A stretch of 64,000 nucleotides of DNA. It comes from Pseudomonas taiwanensis DSM 21245. GTDB taxonomy: Bacteria > Pseudomonadota > Gammaproteobacteria > Pseudomonadales > Pseudomonadaceae. Made by a program: the position numbers and the translations under genes. Location of the stretch: contig NZ_KE384452.1 of assembly GCF_000425785.1 (NCBI RefSeq), positions 178,655 through 242,654 of the forward strand. Direction: 5' to 3'. Below, in pieces: positions 1-8,127 of the stretch (its first letter is position 1; each line of letters starts with the position of its first letter). The notes beneath the pieces were generated by a model. It was not told the DNA's origin. It made no database searches and saw only the letters and a list, made by a program, of their open reading frames with translations.

Positions 1-282
1 CAAGCGGTACCGGAGCCAGTACTGGGCGGCGCCGCGATGGTCATGTTCGGTGCCGTGGCAGCCTCGGGTATCAATATCCTGGCCAGCACCCGACTGGATC
101 GTCGCGCCCTGCTGATCATTGCCGTGTCGCTGGCGCTGGGCCTGGGCGTCGCCCAGGTGCCGGAATTCCTCGCGCACATGCCGGCAGCCTTGCGCAACGT
201 GCTGGAGTCGGGCGTGGCCACTGGCGGCATCTGCGCACTGGTGCTGAACTGGTTCCTGCCCGAGAGCAAGGAACACGCCTGA
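1..282 (+). CDS. NCS2 family nucleobase:cation symporter (C-terminal part)
   Basis: The reading frame is open from base 1 and ends at TGA 280-282, so the window cuts off the N-terminal part and only about 93 residues remain. The visible start reads PEPVLGGAAMVMFG, which matches the conserved PxPVLGG segment of uracil/xanthine permeases in a late transmembrane region. It is followed by two or three hydrophobic helices and a short charged tail ending ESKEHA. Family members are inner-membrane proton symporters for uracil, xanthine or uric acid. The substrate cannot be decided from this fragment. The next gene is 205 bp away on the same strand. Confidence 0.85.
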   Translation, partial: QAVPEPVLGGAAMVMFGAVAASGINILASTRLDRRALLIIAVSLALGLGVAQVPEFLAHMPAALRNVLESGVATGGICALVLNWFLPESKEHA

Positions 283-487
283 TCGCAACAAACACCGGCA
301 GGCGCGTCGCGGCGACGATGCACCTGCTGGCGGGCGAGCTCGCTGCAAGCATGCCCGAATCGCGACAGTGAGTGTCTGTACGACGTGAGACAGGCAAAGG
401 CCGCCCTGGATACCCTCCTTTGGCACTGCCTTGTTGCGGTCTGCCCCCAGGCCGCAGTGTCCTCACTCGACAAAAGAAACTTCGCCC
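283..487. other. Intergenic region between NCS2 permease and MFS transporter
   Basis: These 205 bp contain no convincing gene. A minus-strand open frame that crosses the region is the complement of the neighbouring coding sequence. I see no strong terminator or clear sigma70 promoter. The MFS gene presumably has its promoter here. Confidence 0.4.
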
Positions 488-1723
488 ATGACGACTTCTG
501 CCGCCACCTTGGCCCGCCCCACGGCCCACGTCGATCAACCTCAGGGTTTCCTGGTTCGTATCGTCGGCGCCGCCGCCTTCGCCCACTTGCTCAACGACCT
601 TATCCAGGCCGTCCTGCCCTCGATCTACCCGATGCTCAAACAAGACTTTTCCCTGAGCTTCGCCCAGATCGGCTGGATCGCGCTGGTGTTCCAGGTCACC
701 GCCTCGCTGCTGCAACCCTGGGTTGGCCTGTACACCGACAAGCACCCGCAACCTTACCTGTTGCCAGGCGGCATGTTGATTACTCTGATCGGCATCGCCC
801 TGTTGGCAACGGCAGGCAGCTATGAAATGTTGCTGGTGGCATCTGCCGTGGTCGGCGTAGGCTCCGCCACTTTCCACCCCGAGGCCTCGCGAGTGGCGAG
901 GATGGCCTCTGGCGGGCGCTTCGGCACGGCACAGTCCACCTTCCAGGTGGGCGGCAACACCGGTTCGGCCATCGGCCCGTTGCTCACCGCGCTGATCGTG
1001 ATCCCTAACGGCCAATCGGCCATTGCCTGGTTCATGGTGGCTGCTGCACTTGCTGTATGGGTGCTGTGGCGGGTCACCGGCTGGACGATTCGCCACGGCC
1101 AGCATCGCCTCAAGAGCATTGCCGGGCAACAGGCACCCGCGCTCTCCAACGGTGCGATTTGTCGCGCAGTGGGGGTGATCGCGCTGTTGATGTTCGCCAA
1201 GTTCGTCTATATCGCTTCGTTCACCAACTACTTCACCTTCTATCTCATCCAACATTTCGGTTTGAGCGTGCAGCAAAGCCAGCTGTACCTGTTCGCTTTC
1301 CTCGCGGCCGTGGCATTAGGCACCTTCGCAGGGGGGCCGGTGGGCGATCGCATTGGCCGCAAGGCGGTGATCTGGGTTTCCTTCCTTGGTGTGGCGCCGT
1401 TCGCCATGGCCCTGCCCTACGCCAACCTGGCCTGGACCGCAGTCCTGGCTGTGGCCATCGGGCTGGTGATGTCTTCGGCGTTCGCCGCCCTGGTGGTTTA
1501 CGCCCAGGAAGCGGTACCGGGCCGAGTCGGCATGGTGTCCGGGGTGATGTTCGGCCTGATGTTCGGCATCAGCGGCATCGGTGCGGCTGGCTTGGGCGAA
1601 TTGGCTGACCGACATGGCATCGAGTGGGTGTATCAGGTGATCTCGTTCCTGCCCCTGTTGGGCCTGGCAACGGCCCTGCTGCCGGCGACCCGCGCCAAAG
1701 CCCACCCGGCCACCTGCTGCTAA
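488..1723 (+). CDS. MFS transporter, Fsr (fosmidomycin resistance)-like
   Basis: A 411-residue inner-membrane protein of the major facilitator superfamily with about 12 hydrophobic segments. The pattern AFAHLLNDLIQAVLPSIYP near the N-terminus and the loop GGPVGDRIGRK between helices in the second half are typical of the Fsr-like subgroup, which exports small drugs such as fosmidomycin in E. coli. The ATG at 488 is preferred to an upstream TTG at 431 because the homologous part begins just after it and the 19 extra residues are low-complexity. A purine-rich AAAAGAAAC precedes it as a weak ribosome site. An AraC-type regulator follows 32 bp downstream, as expected for a locally regulated exporter. 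The substrate is not known from the sequence. Confidence 0.85.
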   Translation: MTTSAATLARPTAHVDQPQGFLVRIVGAAAFAHLLNDLIQAVLPSIYPMLKQDFSLSFAQIGWIALVFQVTASLLQPWVGLYTDKHPQPYLLPGGMLITLIGIALLATAGSYEMLLVASAVVGVGSATFHPEASRVARMASGGRFGTAQSTFQVGGNTGSAIGPLLTALIVIPNGQSAIAWFMVAAALAVWVLWRVTGWTIRHGQHRLKSIAGQQAPALSNGAICRAVGVIALLMFAKFVYIASFTNYFTFYLIQHFGLSVQQSQLYLFAFLAAVALGTFAGGPVGDRIGRKAVIWVSFLGVAPFAMALPYANLAWTAVLAVAIGLVMSSAFAALVVYAQEAVPGRVGMVSGVMFGLMFGISGIGAAGLGELADRHGIEWVYQVISFLPLLGLATALLPATRAKAHPATCC

Positions 1724-1755
1724 GATGGCCACGCGGAACACCTAGGAGGCGCACG

Positions 1756-2535
1756 ATGGCACTGATCAAGCCGATGGAGCAAATGCTGGTGGAGGTCGAC
1801 GAATGGACCTGGGAGGTGGGCAGCCGTGCCACGGACTACCCACCGGACTGGTTCATCGCACCCCACTCCCATGCCAAGCATCAGCTGATCTATGCCATCA
1901 AGGGCCTGATGATCGTGCAGTCGCGGTCCGAGCGCTGGACCGTGCCGCCGAGTCGCGGCGTATGGATGCCCTGTGGCCAGGAACACGCGATCCGCTGCGT
2001 GGGCGATGTGAAGATGCGCAGCGTGTTCGTGCGCCCGGACGCAGCAGCGAACCTGCCATCACAGAGCAAGGCCATCAGTATCTCGCCGCTGCTGAGCGAA
2101 CTGATCAAGGCCTCGGTGGACTTCACCGGCCCCTACGCCGAGGACTCACGCGAATCACGGATCGTGCACCTGATCCTCGACGAGATCAGCGTGCTGCCAA
2201 CCCTGCCGTTGAAGCTGCAGCAGCCCGGCGACAAGCGTCTTCAGGTCATCTGCTCGGCACTGCACGAGCGCCCCGAGGACAACTCGACGGTGGCAGACTG
2301 GGGTCTTCACCTTGGGGTGGATGAAAAAACCATCCAGCGTCTGTTCCGCAAGGAAACCGGCATGACCTTCGGCCAATGGCGCCAACAAGCGCGGCTGATG
2401 CAAGCCCTGGAGCGGATCGCTCTCGGTGAGCGGATCATCGACGTCGCGGGGACGCTCGGCTATGACAGCCCAAGCGCCTTCGCCAGCATGTTCAAGCGCC
2501 AGTTCGGCACGACGCCGAGTCAATTCTTCAGATGA
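1756..2535 (+). CDS. AraC family transcriptional regulator with N-terminal cupin
   Basis: A 259-residue regulator. The N-terminal half is a cupin-type sensor (HSHAKHQLIYAIKG near residues 37-50, then the metal-site-like CGQEHAIRC). The C-terminal third holds the double helix-turn-helix of the AraC/XylS family (LGVDEKTIQRLFRKETGMTF, then YDSPSAFASMFKRQFG). The ATG at 1756 is chosen because a strong AGGAGG lies at 1744-1749; the open frame extends further upstream but only into the MFS gene. It probably controls the MFS gene just before it, as several regulators of this cupin-AraC subgroup do; this is an inference from position. Its 3' end overlaps the convergent binding-protein gene by 16 bp. 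Confidence 0.88.
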   Translation: MALIKPMEQMLVEVDEWTWEVGSRATDYPPDWFIAPHSHAKHQLIYAIKGLMIVQSRSERWTVPPSRGVWMPCGQEHAIRCVGDVKMRSVFVRPDAAANLPSQSKAISISPLLSELIKASVDFTGPYAEDSRESRIVHLILDEISVLPTLPLKLQQPGDKRLQVICSALHERPEDNSTVADWGLHLGVDEKTIQRLFRKETGMTFGQWRQQARLMQALERIALGERIIDVAGTLGYDSPSAFASMFKRQFGTTPSQFFR

Positions 2536-3491
2536 GCGGCCCCTGGCTCGAACACGGTTACCGCTCGCGCATCCACGGCCTTCGGCAGCAGGCCTTCGCG
2601 GTAGAATGCATCGGCTATTCGCTGTTGCTCGGCCAGGTTGTCCAGTTTCACCGGCTGCACGTCATAGCTGCGCCGAGCATTGGCCTGCTGCACCGTGACG
2701 CTGTCCAGATTACCCCACAGTGGCCCCAGCACCCGGGCTGCGGCGGCCGGGTTGGCCTTGGTCCAACCGCCAATTTCACGCAGCGCCTGGTACACCTGAT
2801 CCAGCACCTGCGGGTGCGCCTTGGCGTATTCACTGCCAGCCAGGTAGTAACGCTGGTAACTAGCCAGTTCGGTGCCATCGGCGAGAATTCGCGCGTGCTG
2901 CTGACGCTGGGCACTGGCCACGTAGGGATCCCAGGTTACCCAAGCGTCGACCTTGCCGTTTTCGAAAGCTGCGCGTCCGTCGGCGGGAATCAGGTAGGCC
3001 GGGCTGATGTCCTTGAAGCTCAGTCCCGCCTTGGCCAGCGCCTGGATCAGCAGGTAGTGGCTGCCAGCGGCCTTGGTCACCGCCACGCGCTTGCCCTTGA
3101 GGTCGGCAAGGGTCTTGAGCGGCGAGTTGGCCGGCACCAGGATGGCCTGGGCCGCCGGCGACGGCGCCTCCCGGGCAAAGTACGTCAGTTGCGCACCAGC
3201 GGCCTGGGTGAACACGGGAACGGTGTCGGCCACATCTGCAGAAAGGTCGACGTTACCCAGGTTCAACGCTTCGAGCAGCGGCAAGCCGCTGGGGAACTCG
3301 TGCCAGCTGACTCGTATACCCTCAGCCTGCAGGCGTTGTTCGAGGGTGCCGCGTGCCTTGAGCAGGGTCAGCAGGGTCGAGGACTTCTGGTAACCGATAC
3401 GCAGGGTCTGCTCGGCGCTGGCCAGGGACGGTAGCACGCCGCCGATCAACAGGCCCAGCGCAAGATGGCGCAGGCGTTTGGGATATGCCAT
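2520..3491 (-). CDS. SsuA/TauA-like sulfonate ABC transporter substrate-binding protein
   Basis: A 323-residue periplasmic binding protein with a clear Sec signal peptide (cleavage near SLASA-EQ, residues 22-27). The mature start LRIGYQKSSTLLTLLKARG and the central WHEFPSGLPLLEALNLGN and DAWVTWDPYVASAQ are hallmarks of the aliphatic-sulfonate (SsuA) branch. It should capture a sulfonate or related anion for an ABC importer. It follows another binding-protein gene by only 15 bp on the same strand, so both are probably one transcript. No permease (SsuC) or ATPase (SsuB) gene lies next to them, which is unusual. The 3' end overlaps the convergent AraC gene by 16 bp. The ligand is unknown. Confidence 0.88.
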   Translation of the reverse strand: MAYPKRLRHLALGLLIGGVLPSLASAEQTLRIGYQKSSTLLTLLKARGTLEQRLQAEGIRVSWHEFPSGLPLLEALNLGNVDLSADVADTVPVFTQAAGAQLTYFAREAPSPAAQAILVPANSPLKTLADLKGKRVAVTKAAGSHYLLIQALAKAGLSFKDISPAYLIPADGRAAFENGKVDAWVTWDPYVASAQRQQHARILADGTELASYQRYYLAGSEYAKAHPQVLDQVYQALREIGGWTKANPAAAARVLGPLWGNLDSVTVQQANARRSYDVQPVKLDNLAEQQRIADAFYREGLLPKAVDARAVTVFEPGAAHLKN

Positions 3492-3506
3492 GAAGATTCT
3501 CCGGAA

Positions 3507-4472
3507 TCAGTGTTGGGCAGTCAGAGGGTCGGTGGCGGGTACGCTGAAACCCGAAGCGAAGGTCGGCGCTACCTCCAGGCGCTCGCTCATCAGGCCATGG
3601 GCTTGGTAGAAGTCCGCGGTTTCCTGTTGCTCAGCGATGGTCTCGCCGTCGATCGCCTGCCAGCGAAGTTGGCGACGTTCGAACTGCAGTCGCGCCGCTT
3701 CCACGGGGAAGCCGATGATGGCGGAAAGCGTCCTGGAATAGGTGTCCAGATGCTGGTTGGCCCAGACCTGGGCACCAGCCAGACGGGCAAGATAGTCCTG
3801 CAACGCCGTGCGGCGTGCAGGGTCTTCGAGAGCCTTGTCGGTGGCCGCGAGGAAACTGTTGCCGGTGGACAGCCCTCTGCCGTTGACCAGCACCCTGCCT
3901 TGCCCGTTAAGTTCGGACAGGGCCGTATAGGGCTCCCACGTCGACCAGGCGTCCACCGAACCATTGGCAAGGGCAATCTTGGCATCGACCGGTCCCAGGA
4001 AACGGAACTCCACGTCCTTCTCCGTCAGCCCGACCTGGTCCAGCGCCTTGAGTGCCAGGTGATGGCCGATGGAACCACGGCCGGTGGCGATGCGCTTGCC
4101 CTTGAGGTCCGCCGCGCTGTGCAGCGGCGCGTCAGGGCGCACCAGCAGCGCCGTGCCGTAAGGGTCGGACTTGTCCACGGCGATCGCTTTGACTGGCGCA
4201 CCTGATGCCAGCACGAACAACAACGGCGCATCGCCGATGATGCCGGCATCGATAGCGCCAGCATTCAGTGCTTCAGCGAGCGGCGCAGCTGCGGGAAACT
4301 CGGCCCACTGAATGTCGTAAGGCACATCGCGCAAGGCGTCTGCCGCTTCCAACTGGGCACGCATGTTGCCTTTCTGGTCGCCGACACGCAGGGTCAGGCG
4401 CTCGGCGGCGATGGCCTGGGTGGCCAGCAATGAGGCTACAAGCAACAACGATAGACGGCGACGGCTGGACAT
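3507..4472 (-). CDS. SsuA/TauA-like sulfonate ABC transporter substrate-binding protein (second copy)
   Basis: A 321-residue periplasmic binding protein of the same family as its downstream neighbour but clearly diverged. The ATG at 4472 is chosen over a start at 4514 because AAGGAG stands just before it and a normal signal peptide (MSSRRRLSLLLVASLLATQA) then begins. Family motifs are LRVGDQKGNMRAQLEAADAL, IQWAEFPAAAPLAEALNAG, and DAWSTWEPYTALSELN. It is first in a two-gene unit with the other binding protein and has no transporter partner nearby. About 50 bp of AT-rich DNA at 4541-4590 upstream stands out from the GC-rich background and may hold the promoter. Confidence 0.88.
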   Translation of the reverse strand: MSSRRRLSLLLVASLLATQAIAAERLTLRVGDQKGNMRAQLEAADALRDVPYDIQWAEFPAAAPLAEALNAGAIDAGIIGDAPLLFVLASGAPVKAIAVDKSDPYGTALLVRPDAPLHSAADLKGKRIATGRGSIGHHLALKALDQVGLTEKDVEFRFLGPVDAKIALANGSVDAWSTWEPYTALSELNGQGRVLVNGRGLSTGNSFLAATDKALEDPARRTALQDYLARLAGAQVWANQHLDTYSRTLSAIIGFPVEAARLQFERRQLRWQAIDGETIAEQQETADFYQAHGLMSERLEVAPTFASGFSVPATDPLTAQH

Positions 4473-4599
4473 CCTGTGCTCCTTCAAAGCATTCCTGGAA
4501 AGGCCAGGTGGCATGCCACCTGATGCCGGGACACTTTATCGAGCACCTAGAAATTAATGAAATTGATTTTAGTGCTAACCTAATATGCAAAAAGCAGGA
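4473..4599. promoter_or_regulatory. AT-rich leader upstream of the tandem binding-protein genes
   Basis: The gap between the cecR-like stop and the binding-protein start contains an AT-rich block near 4541-4590, unlike the flanking GC-rich sequence. This is a plausible promoter region for the minus-strand binding-protein pair. I could not align convincing -35 and -10 boxes, so this is only a location. Confidence 0.35.
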
Positions 4600-5250
4600 C
4601 TACATCACCGCATCGAGCCCTGCCAGGGCGAACCGCACCAAGTGTTCTGCCAACGCCTCTTCCGACTGTTCGAACAATCCCGATAGCGGTGTCGTGATGT
4701 CGCGGCTGATCACCTGCAACATCATCACCGGTGCGATGACGCTGAACAGACAGCGCAGCAATGCCGGGTCCTCCACGGGCTTACCCGTGAGCTCACCCAG
4801 CAGGCTCAATACCAGTCGCGACTTGGGCATCGCCTCTTCTGCGATCAACTCGCTCACATACGGCGACGGGGTCAGCAACTCGCGGCTCCACAACCGGGCT
4901 TGCCACCGTTTGCCGTTGATGACGTTGAGGGTCAGTGCCCTGATCAGGTCGACCAAGCGTTCACGGGCTGGGCGGTCGCTGCAGGCCAGTTGCTGCAACT
5001 GCTCCAAGCTGATCAGGTGTTGGTGCATCTCCTTGAGTACTGCGCGGTAGAGGCCCTCGCGACTGCCGAAGTGGTAGTTCACCGCGGCCAGGTTGCACTG
5101 CGCCAGGGCGCAAATGGCCTTGCTGGTCGCCTCGGCATAGCCACGTTCGGCAATCAGCTGGCCGGCGGCATCGAGGATGCGCTGCCGGGTGATGTCGCCA
5201 TCCGGGCGGCGCCCACGCGGCTTACTGGAAGGGGCTGGTTCGCGGCTCAT
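4600..5250 (-). CDS. cecR: TetR family transcriptional repressor, CecR (YbiH)-like
   Basis: A 216-residue TetR-family protein. The N-terminal helix-turn-helix domain is RQRILDAAGQLIAERGYAEA followed by CNLAAVNYHFGSREGLYRAV, and the C-terminal ligand domain matches the CecR/YbiH type. In E. coli, CecR represses the ybhGFSR exporter operon and responds to antibiotics. Here the gene is divergent from the equivalent operon with a 94-bp gap, which supports the same role. The ATG at 5250 is taken; an in-frame GTG at 5259 is possible, and neither has a strong ribosome site. A perfect 16-bp inverted repeat in the shared gap is a likely operator. Confidence 0.85.
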   Translation of the reverse strand: MSREPAPSSKPRGRRPDGDITRQRILDAAGQLIAERGYAEATSKAICALAQCNLAAVNYHFGSREGLYRAVLKEMHQHLISLEQLQQLACSDRPARERLVDLIRALTLNVINGKRWQARLWSRELLTPSPYVSELIAEEAMPKSRLVLSLLGELTGKPVEDPALLRCLFSVIAPVMMLQVISRDITTPLSGLFEQSEEALAEHLVRFALAGLDAVM

Positions 5251-5277
5251 GCCAGGCACTCGTGGTGTTGTCTCAAA

Positions 5278-5293
5278 TCAAATTCTAATTTGA
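5278..5293. promoter_or_regulatory. Perfect inverted repeat, candidate CecR-type operator
   Basis: The sequence TCAAATTCTAATTTGA is a perfect palindrome: 7-bp arms TCAAATT and AATTTGA around a CT centre. It sits between the divergent TetR-type repressor and the efflux operon, 28 bp upstream of the repressor ATG and 51 bp before the adaptor ATG. Its length and place fit a TetR-family dimer site controlling both genes. Binding is an inference. Confidence 0.6.
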
Positions 5294-5344
5294 ATTCTGT
5301 GACTATGCTTGCTCCATGTCAGTGATCGATCACAGGTCGTCATC

Positions 5345-6367
5345 ATGCAGAAAAAGCTCGTCATCGCCCTGTTGGCGGCAACGCTGGTGGGCTTTGGGGC
5401 GTGGTACTACGTGCACACCCGGGGCGACCAGGGGGGCGACCTGGTGCTCTATGGCAACGTCGATATCCGCCAGGTCTCGCTGGCATTCACCGGCAGCGAG
5501 CGCATCGGCGAAATGCGCGTGGAGGAAGGCGACACCGTCAAAGCCGGGCAGGTGCTGGCTACCCTCGATAGCCGTGCGTTGAAGCTGCAGATCGACCAGG
5601 CCAACGCCCAGGTCGCCGTCCAGCAGGCCAACGTCCTGCGCCTGCGCAATGGCAGCCGACCCGAGGACATCGACCGCGCCAGTGCCCAGGCAGCAGCCAG
5701 CAAGGCCCAGGTCGACCTCGCCGCCACCCAGTTGCGCCGCTTGCAAACCATCCGCGCCAACAGCAGCGGCGGACGGGCCGTGAGCCAACAGGACCTGGAC
5801 AATGCCGCCGCGCAACTGAAGGTGCGCCAGGCCCAGTGGGAGGACAGCCAGAAGGCCCTGCGTCTGGCCAGGATTGGCCCCCGGGCCGAAGACATCGCCC
5901 AGGCCGAGGCCCAGCTGCAAAGCGCCCGCGCGCAACTGGCACTGCTGCAGCACAACCTCGACGAAACCGAACTGCGTGCACCGCAGGATGCCACCGTCCG
6001 CTCGCGCATGCTCGAACCAGGCGACATGGCCTCGCCGCAACGGGCGGTGTATGCCCTGGCCATTACCACGCCAAAGTGGGTACGGGCCTATATCAATGAG
6101 TCGCAACTGGGCCACATCCGACCGGGCCTGCCCGCCAGGGTCACGACCGACAGCCACCCGGACGCTCCCGTGCAGGGGCAGGTCGGGTTCATTTCCGACG
6201 TTGCCGAATTCACGCCCAAGGCCGTGCAAACCGCCGAGCTACGCACCGCGCTGGTGTACGAGGTGCGCATCATCGTCGACGATAAGGACAACCGCCTGCG
6301 CCTGGGAATGCCGGCAACCGTTCGATTTGCCCAGGCGGACCTGGTGAACGACGGGAAGGCCCGGTAA
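5345..6367 (+). CDS. ybhG: HlyD-family periplasmic adaptor subunit, YbhG-like
   Basis: A 340-residue membrane-fusion protein. It begins with an N-terminal membrane anchor (KLVIALLAATLVGFGAWYY), then a biotinyl-lipoyl-like half (YGNVDIRQVSLAFTGSERIG, RVEEGDTVKAGQVLATLDSR), a long alanine/glutamine-rich coiled-coil hairpin around residues 75-200, the returning half (DETELRAPQDATVRSRMLEPG) and a beta-barrel domain. YGNVDIR and the overall order closely match E. coli YbhG. It should link the inner-membrane ABC exporter to the outer-membrane channel encoded downstream. The ATG at 5345 is chosen over a TTG at 5309. Its stop codon overlaps the ATPase start by one base (TAATG), indicating translational coupling. 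Confidence 0.9.
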   Translation: MQKKLVIALLAATLVGFGAWYYVHTRGDQGGDLVLYGNVDIRQVSLAFTGSERIGEMRVEEGDTVKAGQVLATLDSRALKLQIDQANAQVAVQQANVLRLRNGSRPEDIDRASAQAAASKAQVDLAATQLRRLQTIRANSSGGRAVSQQDLDNAAAQLKVRQAQWEDSQKALRLARIGPRAEDIAQAEAQLQSARAQLALLQHNLDETELRAPQDATVRSRMLEPGDMASPQRAVYALAITTPKWVRAYINESQLGHIRPGLPARVTTDSHPDAPVQGQVGFISDVAEFTPKAVQTAELRTALVYEVRIIVDDKDNRLRLGMPATVRFAQADLVNDGKAR

Positions 6368-8127
6368 TGGAGTTGGTCATCGAGGCCAAGGCTGTTGCCA
6401 GGCGGTTCCTGGTCAAGGCATCGGGGCAGGCCGTCCAGGCATTGCACGGCTTGGACCTGACACTGCGCAAAGGCACCCTCACCGCCCTGGTCGGGCCCGA
6501 TGGCGCCGGTAAAACCACATTCCTGCGCCTGGTCGCGGGGCTGTTGCAAGCCGATAGCGGGGAGTTGAACGTGCTCGGCGTCGACGTCAAGGCGCACCCG
6601 CAGAAGGTCCAGGACCTGATCAGCTATATGCCGCAGCGCTTTGGCTTGTATGAAGACCTGAGCGTACAGGAGAACCTCGACCTCTACGCCGACCTCCATG
6701 GCGTAGGCGCCAACCTGCGTCGGCAGCGCTTCGAGCGGCTACTGGCGATGACCGACCTGACGCACTTCACTCGCCGGCCAGCAGGCAAGCTGTCTGGTGG
6801 CATGAAGCAGAAGCTCGGCCTGGCCTGCACCCTGGTGCGGTCGCCGCAACTGCTGTTGCTGGATGAGCCGACCGTGGGGGTCGACCCGCTGTCACGTCGT
6901 GAACTGTGGGAGATCGTCCAGCAACTGGTGCGGGAAGAGAACCTCAGCGTACTGCTCAGCACCTCCTACCTGGACGAAGCCGAGCGCTGCTCGGAAGTGT
7001 ACATGCTGCACCAGGGTGAACTGCTGGCCCAAGGCATGCCACAGGACATCCGCCGCCACGCCGATGGCCTTTGCTACCTCGCCACACCGCCCGCCGGGCA
7101 GCCGGCGCGCACCCTGCAGGCCCGTCTGCTGGGCAACACGCACACCATCATCGATGCGGTGCCGCAATCGGGTGAGGTGCGTTTCATGCGCCAGCCTGAT
7201 GCCGACCAGCAGACACTCGACACGCTGCTGGGCGGCGCTCCGGTACGCCCGGTGGAGGCCAGGCTGGAAGATGGCTTCATGTTCCTGCTGCGTGCACGCA
7301 GCGATGCCGAGCACGTCGACATGGAAACACTCAAGACCAGTGCCCCGAGCGACCCACACAGCAGCGAACCGGCCATCGAAGTGAAGGACCTGGTGCGCAC
7401 GTTCGGCGACTTCACCGCCGTGGCCAGCACCAGTTTCAGTGTGCGCCGGGGTGAGATCTTCGGCCTGCTGGGGCCCAATGGCGCTGGCAAGACCACCACC
7501 TTCCGCATGCTCTGCGGCCTGCTGCCCGCCTCGTCGGGCAGCCTGCAGGTGGCCGGCGTCAATCTGCGCCATGCACGGGCGAAGGCTCGCCGCCGGGTGG
7601 GCTATGTGTCGCAGAAATTCTCCCTGTACGGCAACCTCTCGGTCCGCGAGAACCTTGAGTTCTTCGGCGGCGCCTATGGGTTGCCCGGCAAGCAGTTGCA
7701 GCGGCGCATGGACGAAGTCGCCCAGCAATTCGACTTGTCCGGACACGAGAGCGACCCCAGCGGCCAACTGCCTGGCGGCTTCAAGCAACGCCTGGCCATG
7801 GCCGTGGGCCTGCTTCACGAGCCGGAAATCCTCTTTCTCGACGAGCCCACCAGCGGCGCCGACCCCCTCGCCCGCCGAGGTTTCTGGCAACGCATCACGG
7901 CACTGGCGGCTGCCGGCACCACGATCATCATCACCACCCACTTCATGGAAGAGGCGGAGTACTGCGACCGCATCGTCATCCAGGACGCTGGCAAGCTGAT
8001 CGCCATGGGCACGCCGCAGGAAGTCCGCGAGCAGGCCGCAGGCAAGGGCAGCACGCTGAACATGGAACAGGCCTTCATCGCCATCGTCGAGCAGGAGCGC
8101 CAGCAACAGCAGGTGACGCCGGCATGA
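6367..8127 (+). CDS. ybhF: ABC exporter ATPase with two fused nucleotide-binding domains, YbhF-like
   Basis: A 586-residue protein containing two ABC ATPase domains in tandem. The first has Walker A GPDGAGKT (residues 43-50), signature LSGGMKQ and Walker B LLLLDEPTVGVD. The second has Walker A GPNGAGKT (about 369-376), a degenerate signature LPGGFKQ and Walker B ILFLDEPTSGAD. The altered second signature suggests asymmetric nucleotide sites; as I recall, the E. coli protein is similarly degenerate there. It powers the two permeases that follow, which in E. coli form an exporter of cefoperazone and other compounds and are also reported to affect sodium/lithium export. The downstream start overlaps its stop (ATGA). 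Confidence 0.92.
   Translation: MELVIEAKAVARRFLVKASGQAVQALHGLDLTLRKGTLTALVGPDGAGKTTFLRLVAGLLQADSGELNVLGVDVKAHPQKVQDLISYMPQRFGLYEDLSVQENLDLYADLHGVGANLRRQRFERLLAMTDLTHFTRRPAGKLSGGMKQKLGLACTLVRSPQLLLLDEPTVGVDPLSRRELWEIVQQLVREENLSVLLSTSYLDEAERCSEVYMLHQGELLAQGMPQDIRRHADGLCYLATPPAGQPARTLQARLLGNTHTIIDAVPQSGEVRFMRQPDADQQTLDTLLGGAPVRPVEARLEDGFMFLLRARSDAEHVDMETLKTSAPSDPHSSEPAIEVKDLVRTFGDFTAVASTSFSVRRGEIFGLLGPNGAGKTTTFRMLCGLLPASSGSLQVAGVNLRHARAKARRRVGYVSQKFSLYGNLSVRENLEFFGGAYGLPGKQLQRRMDEVAQQFDLSGHESDPSGQLPGGFKQRLAMAVGLLHEPEILFLDEPTSGADPLARRGFWQRITALAAAGTTIIITTHFMEEAEYCDRIVIQDAGKLIAMGTPQEVREQAAGKGSTLNMEQAFIAIVEQERQQQQVTPA

Noticed and set aside
431..487. TTG start giving a longer MFS protein
   Set aside because: The 19 extra residues are not hydrophobic and lack family similarity; the ATG at 488 starts just before the conserved region.
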